Positions 41,018 through 50,023 of a stretch of 64,000 nt of DNA are shown in pieces; the stretch's first letter is position 1, and every line of letters begins with the position of its first letter. The notes below the pieces were generated by a model. The model saw only the letters and a list, made by a program, of their open reading frames with translations. It searched no databases and was not told the DNA's origin. A program made the translations under genes and the position numbers. The stretch spans positions 1,534,001 through 1,598,000 of the forward strand of contig NZ_CP139304.1 in assembly GCF_034092415.1 (NCBI RefSeq). The letters run 5' to 3'. Source of the stretch: Prochlorococcus sp. MIT 1341 (GTDB lineage Bacteria > Cyanobacteriota > Cyanobacteriia > PCC-6307 > Cyanobiaceae).

Positions 41018-43933
41018 ATGACCGACTACCCCGTAAAACGCCGCAAGAAACTGATTGAGGTTGCCATCCCTCTGGAGGCGATCAATGCAGCATCAGCGAA
41101 AGAGAAAAGCATCCGCCATGGGCATCCGAGCACTTTGCACTTGTGGTGGGCACGGCGGCCGTTGGCAGCAGCAAGGGCAGTGATCTTTTGCCAGATGGTG
41201 GATGACCCATCGGCAGTACCAGAGGAGTTCCCGACAGAAGAAGACCAGGAGAACGAACGGCTGCGGCTGTTTGCTCTGATTAGTGAGCTAGTCACCTGGG
41301 AGAACACCACCAATGAGGAGGTGTTGAACCGGGCGCGGGCAGAGATCAGCCGCAGCTGGAAGCGTTGCTGCGCCGATAACGCCGAGCACCCTGAGGCAGC
41401 TGAGCTGTTCAACCCGGAGACGCTGCCAGGTTTCCACGATCCCTTCGCGGGGGGTGGGGCCTTGCCGCTAGAGGCGCAGCGCCTGGGACTGGAGAGCTAC
41501 GCCAGTGATCTGAACCCGGTAGCAGTGCTGATCAACAAAGCAATGATCGAGATACCGCCGAAGTTTGCGGGGATGCCGCCGGTGAACCCGGAGAGGAGGC
41601 TCAACCTTGATGTGCACCAGTGGAAGGGCGCCCAGGGCTTGGCGGAAGACGTGCGCTACTACGGCAAATGGATGCGCGATGAAGCCGAAAAGCGCATCGG
41701 TCACCTCTATCCGAAGGTGCTGATCACCCCGGAGATGGTGAACGATCCGGAGAATCCGCGCCCGGATCTCAAGCCTTACGAAGGACAGGAACTCACCGTG
41801 ATCGCCTGGCTCTGGGCGCGCACCGTGAAGAGCCCAAACCCGGCTTTCTCCCATGTGGAAGTGCCTCTGGCTTCCACCTTCATGCTCTCCACCAAGAACG
41901 GCAAGGAGGCCTATGTCGAGCCGGTGATCGAGGACGGCGACTATCGCTTCACTGTGAAGGTCGGCAAGCCACAGAATCCGGAGAGGGCGAAGAACGGCAC
42001 AAAGGTTGGCAGAGGAGGAAACTTCACATGTCTGATGTCAAACACGCTTATTAAGGTTTCAACTATTCGTGACCAAGGTGTTGCCGGGACTTTGGGTGCG
42101 CGGCTGATGGCAATCGTCGCTGAGGGTACGCGCGGACGCGTCTATCTTCCTCCGACACCGGAGCACGAAGCAGCGGCAGATAGTGCGAATCCGCCATGGA
42201 GACCTGAGACCGAGATTAACCACAATCCGCGCGACATCCGCACTCAGCTCTACGGTCTCACCAACTACTGCGACCTCTTCACAGATCGCCAGCTAGTGGC
42301 ACTCACCACCTTCTCCGATCTCGTGGGCGAAGCGATACAAAAAGTTCGCAGTGATGCTCTTCGAGCGGGACTATCTGATAACTCCACATCTCTGCGTGAT
42401 GGCGGCATTGGCGTCGATGGGTACTCGGAAGCAGTCTGCACCTATCTTGCCTTCTGTCTTGACAAAATGACAGACACGAATACTTGCTTATGCAGCTGGC
42501 AGGTCAATCCGCCCAGGCTGAGGGCAACTTTTGGGAGGCAGGCTTTACCCATGGTCTGGGATTATGCGGAGGCCAATGTTTTTGGCGACGCAGCTGGTGA
42601 CTTCCAAAGATGTGTCGGCTCTCTCACAGAGGTCTTAGACAAACAAACAGTTCCTGTTTTGCCAGGAATAGTCGATCAGTTCGATGCGCAGAGACAGGAA
42701 ATTAGCGCAAATAAAATAGTGTCGACCGACCCTCCATATTATGACAATATTGGCTATGCAGACCTTTCAGATTTTTTCTATGTCTGGCTGCGTCAATCAC
42801 TCCGTACACTCCATCCAAACCTGTTCGCCACACTTGTTGTTCCAAAAGCAGAGGAGTTAGTTGCTACGCCGTATCGCCACAACGGCAAGGAGCAAGCCGA
42901 AGAGTTCTTCCTAAAGGGCATGACTGAGGCAATGCATAAGCTCGCCATACAGACTCATGCAGGCTTCCCAATCAGCATCTATTACGCCTTTAAGCAATCT
43001 GAAACGAAAGCATTGCAAGGCACAGCAAGTACTGGCTGGGAAACATTTTTGGCAGCCGTCATTGATGCTGGGCTAGCCATCACTGGTACTTGGCCGATGC
43101 GATCGGAGCTCGCAACTCGGAATGTTGGCAGAGGCACAAATGCTCTCGCCTCAAGTATAGTTCTGGTTTGCCACAGCAGGAATAGAGATTCAGACGTACT
43201 TTCTCGTACTGCCTTCCGCCGCGAGCTACGAAAGCATCTGCCCGAGGCAATCAAAGAGCTAGAACGCGCCAATATTGCACCTGTAGATGTTGCTCAAGCG
43301 GCAATTGGGCCTGGCATAGCAATTTTCAGCCAAGCCAAAGCTGTTCTTAACTCTGACGACTCCTCAATGAGTGTCAGGGATGCGCTGATTGAAATCAACG
43401 AGGCGCTCGATGAATACCTGGCCGAAGATGAAGGCTCCTTTGACGCAGACACATGCTTCGCACTCACTTTCTTCGAGAGTTATGGCTACGAAGAACGCCC
43501 TTATGGCGATGCTGAAGGCTTAGCAATAGCGAGGAATGTCTCGGTTCAGGGTGTTGCCGATGCGGGGATTCTGAGGGCTATCGCTGGCAAAGTTCAATTG
43601 CTTCGCCGTGAGCAACTTGATGCCGATTGGGACCCATCAAGTGATGGCCGCCTATGCGTATGGGAAGCCACTCAGCACTTGATCAAAAAGCTAGAGGTAG
43701 GTGGCGAAGCATCTGCCGCGGCCCTTCTTGCACAGCTCAAGAATCTTCTTGGGCAAGGAGAGCTGGTCGCGAACTGTCGTGCTCTTGCTTACCGCCTCTT
43801 CAACCACTGCGAGAAGACAAAGCAAACAGAGGAAGCTCGTGCTTACAACGGGCTCGTGATCGCTTGGCCAGAACTTGAACGGCTAGCAGCTTCTCAATCT
43901 TCTGAATCCGCTGTTCAGACCACCCTGATCTGA
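41018..43933 (+). CDS. DUF1156 adenine-type DNA methyltransferase, anti-phage associated
   Basis: 971 residues. The N-terminus is a textbook DUF1156 segment (KLIEVAIPLEAINAASAKEK, HPSTLHLWWARRPLAAARA). SAM motif I is DPFAGGGALPLEA (about 141-147) and catalytic motif IV is TDPPYYDNIGYADLSDFFY near residue 570, of the amino-methyltransferase (N6-adenine or N4-cytosine) kind. Base composition changes inside the gene: 36 of 60 bases are GC at 41641-41700 but 24 of 60 at 42721-42780. This suggests replacement of the central and C-terminal region, where target recognition may lie. Predicted to mark self DNA in the defence system. Confidence 0.9.
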   Translation: MTDYPVKRRKKLIEVAIPLEAINAASAKEKSIRHGHPSTLHLWWARRPLAAARAVIFCQMVDDPSAVPEEFPTEEDQENERLRLFALISELVTWENTTNEEVLNRARAEISRSWKRCCADNAEHPEAAELFNPETLPGFHDPFAGGGALPLEAQRLGLESYASDLNPVAVLINKAMIEIPPKFAGMPPVNPERRLNLDVHQWKGAQGLAEDVRYYGKWMRDEAEKRIGHLYPKVLITPEMVNDPENPRPDLKPYEGQELTVIAWLWARTVKSPNPAFSHVEVPLASTFMLSTKNGKEAYVEPVIEDGDYRFTVKVGKPQNPERAKNGTKVGRGGNFTCLMSNTLIKVSTIRDQGVAGTLGARLMAIVAEGTRGRVYLPPTPEHEAAADSANPPWRPETEINHNPRDIRTQLYGLTNYCDLFTDRQLVALTTFSDLVGEAIQKVRSDALRAGLSDNSTSLRDGGIGVDGYSEAVCTYLAFCLDKMTDTNTCLCSWQVNPPRLRATFGRQALPMVWDYAEANVFGDAAGDFQRCVGSLTEVLDKQTVPVLPGIVDQFDAQRQEISANKIVSTDPPYYDNIGYADLSDFFYVWLRQSLRTLHPNLFATLVVPKAEELVATPYRHNGKEQAEEFFLKGMTEAMHKLAIQTHAGFPISIYYAFKQSETKALQGTASTGWETFLAAVIDAGLAITGTWPMRSELATRNVGRGTNALASSIVLVCHSRNRDSDVLSRTAFRRELRKHLPEAIKELERANIAPVDVAQAAIGPGIAIFSQAKAVLNSDDSSMSVRDALIEINEALDEYLAEDEGSFDADTCFALTFFESYGYEERPYGDAEGLAIARNVSVQGVADAGILRAIAGKVQLLRREQLDADWDPSSDGRLCVWEATQHLIKKLEVGGEASAAALLAQLKNLLGQGELVANCRALAYRLFNHCEKTKQTEEARAYNGLVIAWPELERLAASQSSESAVQTTLI

Positions 43934-43940
43934 TCGACCT

Positions 43941-46900
43941 ATGGCTCTCTCCAACCGCGACCGCATCGGCAAGGCCCTTGATCAGCTCGCTGCTGGTCTG
44001 CTGCCCTATGTCTCCCTCCAGCTCTACAACTCTGTTGGCAGCGACTGGCAAGACCGCCTACCTCCACAAGCCAACAACCTCCAAGACGTCTCAGTCCTCC
44101 TGAAGCTCTTCATGGAGCACTGGGGGCTGGTCTTCAAGAAGTTGCTCAGCAACTCGGATCGCGCCTATGTGAGTGAGCTTTTAGAGGCTCGCAATAAGTG
44201 GGCCCATGCCGAGGCGATGTCTTCGGATGACGTCGATCGTTATCTCGACACCGCTGTTCGTCTCTGCCGCAACATCAACGCCACCGATCAGGCGGAGACA
44301 ATTCGTTCTCTGCGAGAAGAGCTCCAACAGCAGGTTTACACGGAACGGGCGCGCAACAAGACCCGGTATCAAGCCACCATTGCCAACCAGGTTCAGTCAG
44401 GTCTGAAGCCATGGCGTGAGGTGATCACTCCCCACCCAGATGTGATCAGCGGGAAGTACCAGCAGGCCGAATTTGCTGCTGATCTGGATCTTGTTCAGAG
44501 AGGTGTGGGCAGCTCGGAGTACACCGATCCAGAGGAGTTTTATCGACGCACCTTCATCACCGATGGCCTTAGGGATCTGCTGAAGATAGCTCTGCAGCGC
44601 TTCAACAGCCAGGGCGGCGAGCCCGTAATCGAGCTGCAAACCAACTTCGGTGGCGGCAAGACCCACTCGATGTTGGCGCTCTATCACTTGTGTTCCGGCG
44701 TCCCCTTGGCATCCCTCCCTGGTCTTGACCAGGTCTGCAGTGAGCTTGGGATCAACAGTGTTCCTAAGGCTTCAAGAGCCGTCTTGGTGGGCACAGCCTT
44801 CAACCCTTCCAAGACCGATACCAAGCCCGATGGCACCGAGGTCCACACCCTCTGGGGTGAACTCGCTTGGCAGCTTGGAGGTGCCTCCGGTTATGCCGAG
44901 ATCGCAGAGAGTGACAAGCGTCAGGTCCCCCCTGGTGCCCGGGCACTTGCAGCACTATTCGAGGCCCATGGCCCGTGTTTGATCCTTCTTGATGAGTGGG
45001 TGGCCTATGCCCGCAACCTCGTCTCGCAGGGTGACTTACCGGCTGGCACATTCGACGCCCAGTTGTCGTTTGCGCAGCAGCTCACCGAAGCCACCAAACA
45101 GGTCTCGAACGCTCTCTTGTTGATCTCTGTTCCTCAAAGCCGCAATGAAATCGGTGGCAGTGATGGTCAGATCGCATGTGATGGCTTGAAGAACGTGGTC
45201 ACGCGTCTCGCCTATCAGTGGCGTCCTGCGACAGGGAACGAAAGCTACGAGATCGTCCGTCGACGACTGTTCGAGCCGATCGCGACCAGTGAAGACGGGG
45301 CCAATCGAGATGCAGTAGTTCGGTCGTTCACCGACCTCTACGCAGTGAATAAGGCCGACTTCCCTTCCGAGGCGCGAGAGCCCGGCTACCGAGATCTGCT
45401 CACCTCGGCTTATCCGATTCACCCAGAACTGTTCGAGCGTCTCTACGAAGACTGGAGCACCCTCGATCGTTTCCAACGCACGCGTGGTGTCTTGCGCTTG
45501 CTTGCTCTCACAATCGAAGGTCTTTGGAGCGGCGACAGCAAGGACTTGCTGATCATGCCCAGCTCAATGCCGATCGATGACAACGACGTCAAGAACGAGC
45601 TGGTGCGTTTCTTGGATAACCAGTGGGAGCCAATCATTTCCCAAGACGTCGATGGCGGCCAATCAGTGCCAACTCGCCTCGATGCAGAGAACCCCAACTT
45701 CGGCCGGGTGAGTGCCTGCAAGCGTGTCGCCAGAAGCCTGTACATGGGCACTGCGCCTGGAGCCAACCGTGAGCGCAAAGGCATCAACGACCAACGCGTG
45801 AAGCTCGCCTGCGTCATGCCAGGAGAACCCATTGCTGTTTTCGGTGATGCCTTGCGGCGTCTTGGAGATCGCGGTCGCTACATCCAGCAAGACGGCGATC
45901 GCTATTGGATCGACACCAGCCCCAATCTCAACCGCACAGCCGAGGACTACAGGGAGAGCTATCTGCGCCAAAAGGACGAGCTGCTGGCTGAGCTAAACCA
46001 ACTGCTGGCGAAGGAAGCCTCCAAGCGCGGACGATTTGATGGCGTCCACGCAGCCCAGATCGAAACCAGCGGCATCCCAGATGAAGCCACAACGCGTTTG
46101 GTTCTGCTGGCCGCCCAGTACCCCTACAAGCGCAATCAGGACACCAGCCCTGCACGTGAGTGGGTCAGCAGTTGCCTGCAAAGCAAGGGGAACAGCCCGA
46201 GGCAGTTTCAGAACACGCTGGTGTTCCTCGCTCCGGACGAGCAGAACCTCGACAACCTCTTTCAAGCGCTAGCCGACAGACGTGCGTGGCAACGGGTGAT
46301 CGACGAGAAGCTGCTACTGCAGATCACCGTCAACCAGGAAAACCAGGCCGCGACCAAGATCCAGGAGGCAGTGGAGGCAATCGCTCTACGAATTCCAGAG
46401 ACTTGGTCTTATCTCTTGGTGCCCTACCAAAGTCAGCCCGGTCCCCAGGGAGCTGATTGGGATGAAAAGCGCCTGAGTGGTGGCAAAGGCTCACTAGCTG
46501 AGCGAGCGACTGAGAAATGCATTCAGGAAGACCTGCTTGCAGCTCAGCTCGGTGCACGGGCGATCAAAGAGAAGCTCAATGCGTTCCTCTGGCGTGACCG
46601 TCCGCATGTCGAGGTACGTGAGTTGGTGGAGTGGTGCCGAAAGTACCTCTACCTGCCGCGCATCAGCACCGATCAGGTGATCCTCGATGCCTTGGTGAAC
46701 CCGCAAGCAGCGATGACTGGAGAGGAGACCTTCCACCTTGCTGATTCCGTTGATCAGGCATCGGGTCGCTATGCAGGCCTTCGACCTCAAGAAGCTTCCA
46801 GCACTCAATTGCCAACGCTGAACAGCCTGGTCGTCAAAAACGAAGTGGCCCTGCAGCAACTTGCTTCTGCGACTCTCATTGATGTCGTAGACGTATCTCT

Positions 46901-47234
46901 TAGACCCGTGTCGTCCACTTCGACTGCACATAGAGCAACGTCAGCAGACACTTCGTCCGCGAATGTGGCACCACCTCAACCAGAAGCACCTGCGAAGCCT
47001 CAACTGCCAACGCGCTTTGTCGCATCAGTGAAGCTCGACTCAACAAGGGCCAGCCTTCAGATGAGCACCTTCATGGAAGAGGTGATGTCGCATCTCCAGG
47101 CTTTGGATGGTGCCGACGTTGAGATGACTTTGGAAGTCCAGGTCAGAGCTCCTGCTGGTATCGATGAGCAGACAGCGCGGATCGTGCTGGAGAACTCAGT
47201 AGCGTTGAAGGTAGAAAACCCAGGGCTCTACTAA
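43941..47234 (+). CDS. DUF499 AAA-type ATPase with N-terminal Swt1-like HEPN domain, anti-phage associated
   Basis: 1097 residues. The N-terminal 110 residues look like a Swt1-type HEPN domain: EARNKWAHAE has the R-x4-H pair (Arg84, His89) that acts in HEPN RNases. The DUF499 ATPase follows, with Walker A NFGGGKTHS near 235-243, Walker B LILLDEWVAYARN near 347-359, and a sensor stretch LLISVPQSRNEIGG. The C-terminus has a Pro/Thr-rich linker and a small beta-rich tail. It starts seven bases after the methyltransferase gene. The protein may couple nucleotide hydrolysis to phage sensing or to RNA cleavage; this is inferred. Confidence 0.9.
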   Translation: MALSNRDRIGKALDQLAAGLLPYVSLQLYNSVGSDWQDRLPPQANNLQDVSVLLKLFMEHWGLVFKKLLSNSDRAYVSELLEARNKWAHAEAMSSDDVDRYLDTAVRLCRNINATDQAETIRSLREELQQQVYTERARNKTRYQATIANQVQSGLKPWREVITPHPDVISGKYQQAEFAADLDLVQRGVGSSEYTDPEEFYRRTFITDGLRDLLKIALQRFNSQGGEPVIELQTNFGGGKTHSMLALYHLCSGVPLASLPGLDQVCSELGINSVPKASRAVLVGTAFNPSKTDTKPDGTEVHTLWGELAWQLGGASGYAEIAESDKRQVPPGARALAALFEAHGPCLILLDEWVAYARNLVSQGDLPAGTFDAQLSFAQQLTEATKQVSNALLLISVPQSRNEIGGSDGQIACDGLKNVVTRLAYQWRPATGNESYEIVRRRLFEPIATSEDGANRDAVVRSFTDLYAVNKADFPSEAREPGYRDLLTSAYPIHPELFERLYEDWSTLDRFQRTRGVLRLLALTIEGLWSGDSKDLLIMPSSMPIDDNDVKNELVRFLDNQWEPIISQDVDGGQSVPTRLDAENPNFGRVSACKRVARSLYMGTAPGANRERKGINDQRVKLACVMPGEPIAVFGDALRRLGDRGRYIQQDGDRYWIDTSPNLNRTAEDYRESYLRQKDELLAELNQLLAKEASKRGRFDGVHAAQIETSGIPDEATTRLVLLAAQYPYKRNQDTSPAREWVSSCLQSKGNSPRQFQNTLVFLAPDEQNLDNLFQALADRRAWQRVIDEKLLLQITVNQENQAATKIQEAVEAIALRIPETWSYLLVPYQSQPGPQGADWDEKRLSGGKGSLAERATEKCIQEDLLAAQLGARAIKEKLNAFLWRDRPHVEVRELVEWCRKYLYLPRISTDQVILDALVNPQAAMTGEETFHLADSVDQASGRYAGLRPQEASSTQLPTLNSLVVKNEVALQQLASATLIDVVDVSLRPVSSTSTAHRATSADTSSANVAPPQPEAPAKPQLPTRFVASVKLDSTRASLQMSTFMEEVMSHLQALDGADVEMTLEVQVRAPAGIDEQTARIVLENSVALKVENPGLY

Positions 47235-47869
47235 TTGCAGTTGATGGTATTGGCAGCTTTAATTAAATCCCTTGCTCTCAATAATTCTCGTCTAATTGAG
47301 AAGTCTAGTAATAGCAGTTGGTTCGGAGGAAAGCTATTAGGAATTATTCCAACCTTTTTGTGAATCCATTCCAACTTTGAATAAATAGTTAGTAATACCA
47401 AGCTGGTTCGCTTTTCTTCTAGGAGTATTCAAGGTTGCTTTTCTGCGACTTCAAGGATCGATTTCAAGATGTTAGAGACCATTCCTATGAATCAATCCAT
47501 TCATCCTCATAGCTTCTTTGGGGAGGGGCGTATGGGGGTGATGAGCGTCCCTACTACATCGTTAAACCACCTCTCAAATCTGTGAAAATTTTTTTGGGAC
47601 TTATTTCCCTAAGCCTTCCAGTAATAGTCCCACTCTCCTTGAAGTTCAGTACTAGATAGGGAGTTATAGAACCCTCTCCACTTCTTTTCCGAGTTGGCAT
47701 CAGTAGCAACTAAGGACACCAACAGATCTATTGCTTGTTCTTGGTTAAAGGTTTTGCCGTCATCTGATTTGAATATCATTTTTGCTTTAACCCATAACTA
47801 AAATTTACTGCTTTCTGATGAGTCAGTGAGTTATAGGTATCTTTAAGCATAGAAAACTATTTTCAGAAT
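47235..47869. other. AT-rich gap at the end of the high-GC module, with two arm-like half sites
   Basis: Composition falls abruptly from the high-GC operon to AT-rich DNA here. On the minus strand GTTGGAATGGA (47375-47365) and GTTGGAATAAT (47353-47343) lie 22 bases apart, twice the 11-base period of the element 1 arm repeats; no core is near. A small minus-strand gene lies at 47609-47779. Otherwise I see no RNA gene or terminator of note. Confidence 0.5.
47609..47779 (-). CDS. Small hypothetical protein (56 aa)
   Basis: A 56-codon frame from ATG to TAG: it begins MIFKSDDGKTFNQEQAIDLL and ends with GFYNSLSSTELQGEWDYYWKA-like aromatic sequence. The amino-acid mix looks like a real small soluble protein, but the ribosome site is weak and there is no family I recognise. 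It lies alone, opposite to its neighbours. Confidence 0.45.
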   Translation of the reverse strand: MIFKSDDGKTFNQEQAIDLLVSLVATDANSEKKWRGFYNSLSSTELQGEWDYYWKA

Positions 47870-48856
47870 ATGGGCAGCAATATCGAGGCAATGTACTTAG
47901 GCGATATGCTCAATAACACTTATGTGGGGAAAGAAGACTACGATGCTTGGAAAGAAGGGAGAGCAAAAGAAGAGTCAGGAGATACACCTGAAGCGATTGA
48001 ACAATATACTTTAGCAATAGAAATTAACCCTAGAAATAAATATGCTTGGAATAGTCGAGGTTATGCAAAGTGTTTCTATCTAGATGATAAAAATGGAGCA
48101 ATAGATGATTTCAATCAAGCGATAGAAATTGATCCCAAGGATCCTCTTTTATATGGGAATAGAGGGAATGCAAAGCACTTGCTAGATCAAAATAAGGAGG
48201 CAGTAATTGATTTTTCAAAGGCAATTAGTTTGTCGATAGCAATAGGAGAAACTATAAGTAATTCTTGGGTTGGTAAATCAAGTTATCGAGGTGAAATATA
48301 TTTTAAACGAGGTATGGCAAATGGATCAATCAAAGAATTTCGAGATTCAATAAATGACTTTACAGAGGCATTAGAAGCAGGCGTAGAAATACCAAGTTCT
48401 TATTTCTTCAGAGGACTTTCCAAATCGTTACTTGAAGACCGCGATGGCGCTGCCGAAGATTGGATAAAAGCAGCAGGATTAGGTAATGAAGATGCTCCTG
48501 AGTCATTAAAGAATTATTGTATTGACCTTATAAATCTTGGTATTGAAAAGCAAGAAAAAGGTGATTATGTAGGTGCACTTAAGGATTTCAACAAAGCGAT
48601 AGAAATCAAATCTGATGACGGACTGTATTTCTACTTTCGTGGTACTTGTTTAAATGAATCAAACGATTATCAAGGTGCTCTTAGGGACTTCAATCAAGCG
48701 ATAGAAATGGTTCCCGATAATATCGATTCTTATTTTAATCGAGCGGTAGTAAAGAAGAAATTAAATGATCTCAAAGGAGCATGTGAAGATTGGAAGAAAG
48801 CAGCAGAATTAGGAGATGAAGAGGCAGCAGAACTATTGAAGGAGCATTGCGAATGA
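47870..48856 (+). CDS. TPR-repeat protein
   Basis: 328 residues of tetratricopeptide repeats, with units such as AIEQYTLAIEINPRNKYAWN and ALRDFNQAIEMVPDNIDSYF. TPRs form superhelical scaffolds for protein-protein contact. There is no signal peptide, so it is likely cytoplasmic. The C-terminus is LKGACEDWKKAAELGDEEAA, also found at the ends of the next two TPR proteins, so the three are paralogues. Its stop overlaps the next start in an ATGA. The gene is very AT-rich (18 of 60 GC at 48001-48060). Confidence 0.82.
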   Translation: MGSNIEAMYLGDMLNNTYVGKEDYDAWKEGRAKEESGDTPEAIEQYTLAIEINPRNKYAWNSRGYAKCFYLDDKNGAIDDFNQAIEIDPKDPLLYGNRGNAKHLLDQNKEAVIDFSKAISLSIAIGETISNSWVGKSSYRGEIYFKRGMANGSIKEFRDSINDFTEALEAGVEIPSSYFFRGLSKSLLEDRDGAAEDWIKAAGLGNEDAPESLKNYCIDLINLGIEKQEKGDYVGALKDFNKAIEIKSDDGLYFYFRGTCLNESNDYQGALRDFNQAIEMVPDNIDSYFNRAVVKKKLNDLKGACEDWKKAAELGDEEAAELLKEHCE

Positions 48857-49965
48857 CTAATCCAACGGATAAACCTCTTGTTGGTCAAGAGTTACTAGAC
48901 AAAATCAAAGAACTTGGCGATTCAAATTACTCAGATATTGTGCGTGCCTGCGGATATGTTTCAACTTTTCAAGATGGTACTGAGCGACTAGATCTTGTTG
49001 ACTTCCGTGTCGCAATGTTAAAAGCAAAAGGAGTAAAAAGTGCCAATATTAATCTTCTTGAGATTGATGCAGGCGACGAACGATATTGGGAATTAGGGCG
49101 TGCTAAAGAAATAACTGGTGACTATAAAGGTGCTGTTGAGGACTACAACAAGGCGATAGAGATAAACCCCGAAAATACACATGCTTTAAATAGTCGTGGT
49201 TATTTGAAATCAACTCTTGGTGACTATAAAGGTGCTGTTGAGGACTACAACAAGGCGATAAATGTTGATCCAAATGACACTGTCCCTTACAGAAACTGTG
49301 CTAATGCAAAGTATGATATGGGTGATCCTTCAGGTGCAATAACTACCTACAATAAATTAATAGAGTTAGATCCAATTTGTTATTTTTATTATATTCAAAG
49401 AGGTGCAATTAAAATCGAATTAGAAGATAATAAAGGAGCACTATATGATTATGACAAGGCAATAGAGATTATTAGTAATCACAAAGACAAAGCAAGATAT
49501 GATTGGTTAGATGATCCTAGAATAGACACTATGTATCATTACCGTGCGACCATTAAATTTAAATTAAAGGATTTTGAAGGTGCAGTATCTGATCATAAAA
49601 AGGCAATAGATTTAAACCCTAATTATCATGAGACATACTATGCAAGTGGTCGTGCTAAGAGTGAGTTAGGTGATCATCAAGGAGCAATATCTGATTACAG
49701 CAAGGCAATAGAAATTAATCCTAATCATGCTTTTACTTACTATGAGCGCGCCAGAGTAAAAGGGAATACAGGTGATATTAAAGGAGCAATTGATGATTTG
49801 ACTAAAAAAATAGAACTTGATCCGCAGGGCAAGAGCATCTATGCAATTCGCGGTGCTTTAAAGAAAGAGCAGGGCGACCTAAAAGGTGCATGTGAAGATT
49901 GGAAAGTAGCAGCAGAGTCAGGCAACAAACGTGCTGCCGAATGGTTGCAGGAACATTGCCAATGA
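48853..49965 (+). CDS. TPR-repeat protein
   Basis: 370 residues. The first 80 residues are a distinct segment (VGQELLDKIKELGDSNYSDI and ACGYVSTFQDGTERL), followed by about eight TPR units and the same LKGACEDWKVAAESGNKRAA ending as its neighbour. The start at 48853 overlaps the upstream stop. A 43-base perfect repeat (49116-49158 and 49218-49260) shows a recent one-TPR duplication. A relic frame overlaps its stop. Confidence 0.82.
   Translation: MTNPTDKPLVGQELLDKIKELGDSNYSDIVRACGYVSTFQDGTERLDLVDFRVAMLKAKGVKSANINLLEIDAGDERYWELGRAKEITGDYKGAVEDYNKAIEINPENTHALNSRGYLKSTLGDYKGAVEDYNKAINVDPNDTVPYRNCANAKYDMGDPSGAITTYNKLIELDPICYFYYIQRGAIKIELEDNKGALYDYDKAIEIISNHKDKARYDWLDDPRIDTMYHYRATIKFKLKDFEGAVSDHKKAIDLNPNYHETYYASGRAKSELGDHQGAISDYSKAIEINPNHAFTYYERARVKGNTGDIKGAIDDLTKKIELDPQGKSIYAIRGALKKEQGDLKGACEDWKVAAESGNKRAAEWLQEHCQ
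49116..49260 (+). repeat. Recent in-frame TPR duplication
   Basis: A 43-base sequence encoding GDYKGAVEDYNKAI occurs at 49116-49158 and again, with no mismatch, at 49218-49260. The period is 102 bases, exactly one 34-residue TPR unit. Confidence 0.85.
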
Positions 49966-50021
49966 CTGAACCTAAAACTGCTGCTGAATACCTTGATCGT
50001 GGATGTGATAAGGAGCATTAA
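49962..50021 (+). pseudogene. Relic of a TPR paralogue (19 codons)
   Basis: The frame starts in an ATGA overlap with the preceding TPR gene and reads MTEPKTAAEYLDRGCDKEH then stop. AAEYLDRGCDK matches AAKYLDSGCDK in the next gene (its residues 46-56), so this is probably what remains of another TPR gene, now perhaps serving only to couple translation to the next start. Confidence 0.55.
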
Positions 50022-50023
50022 GA

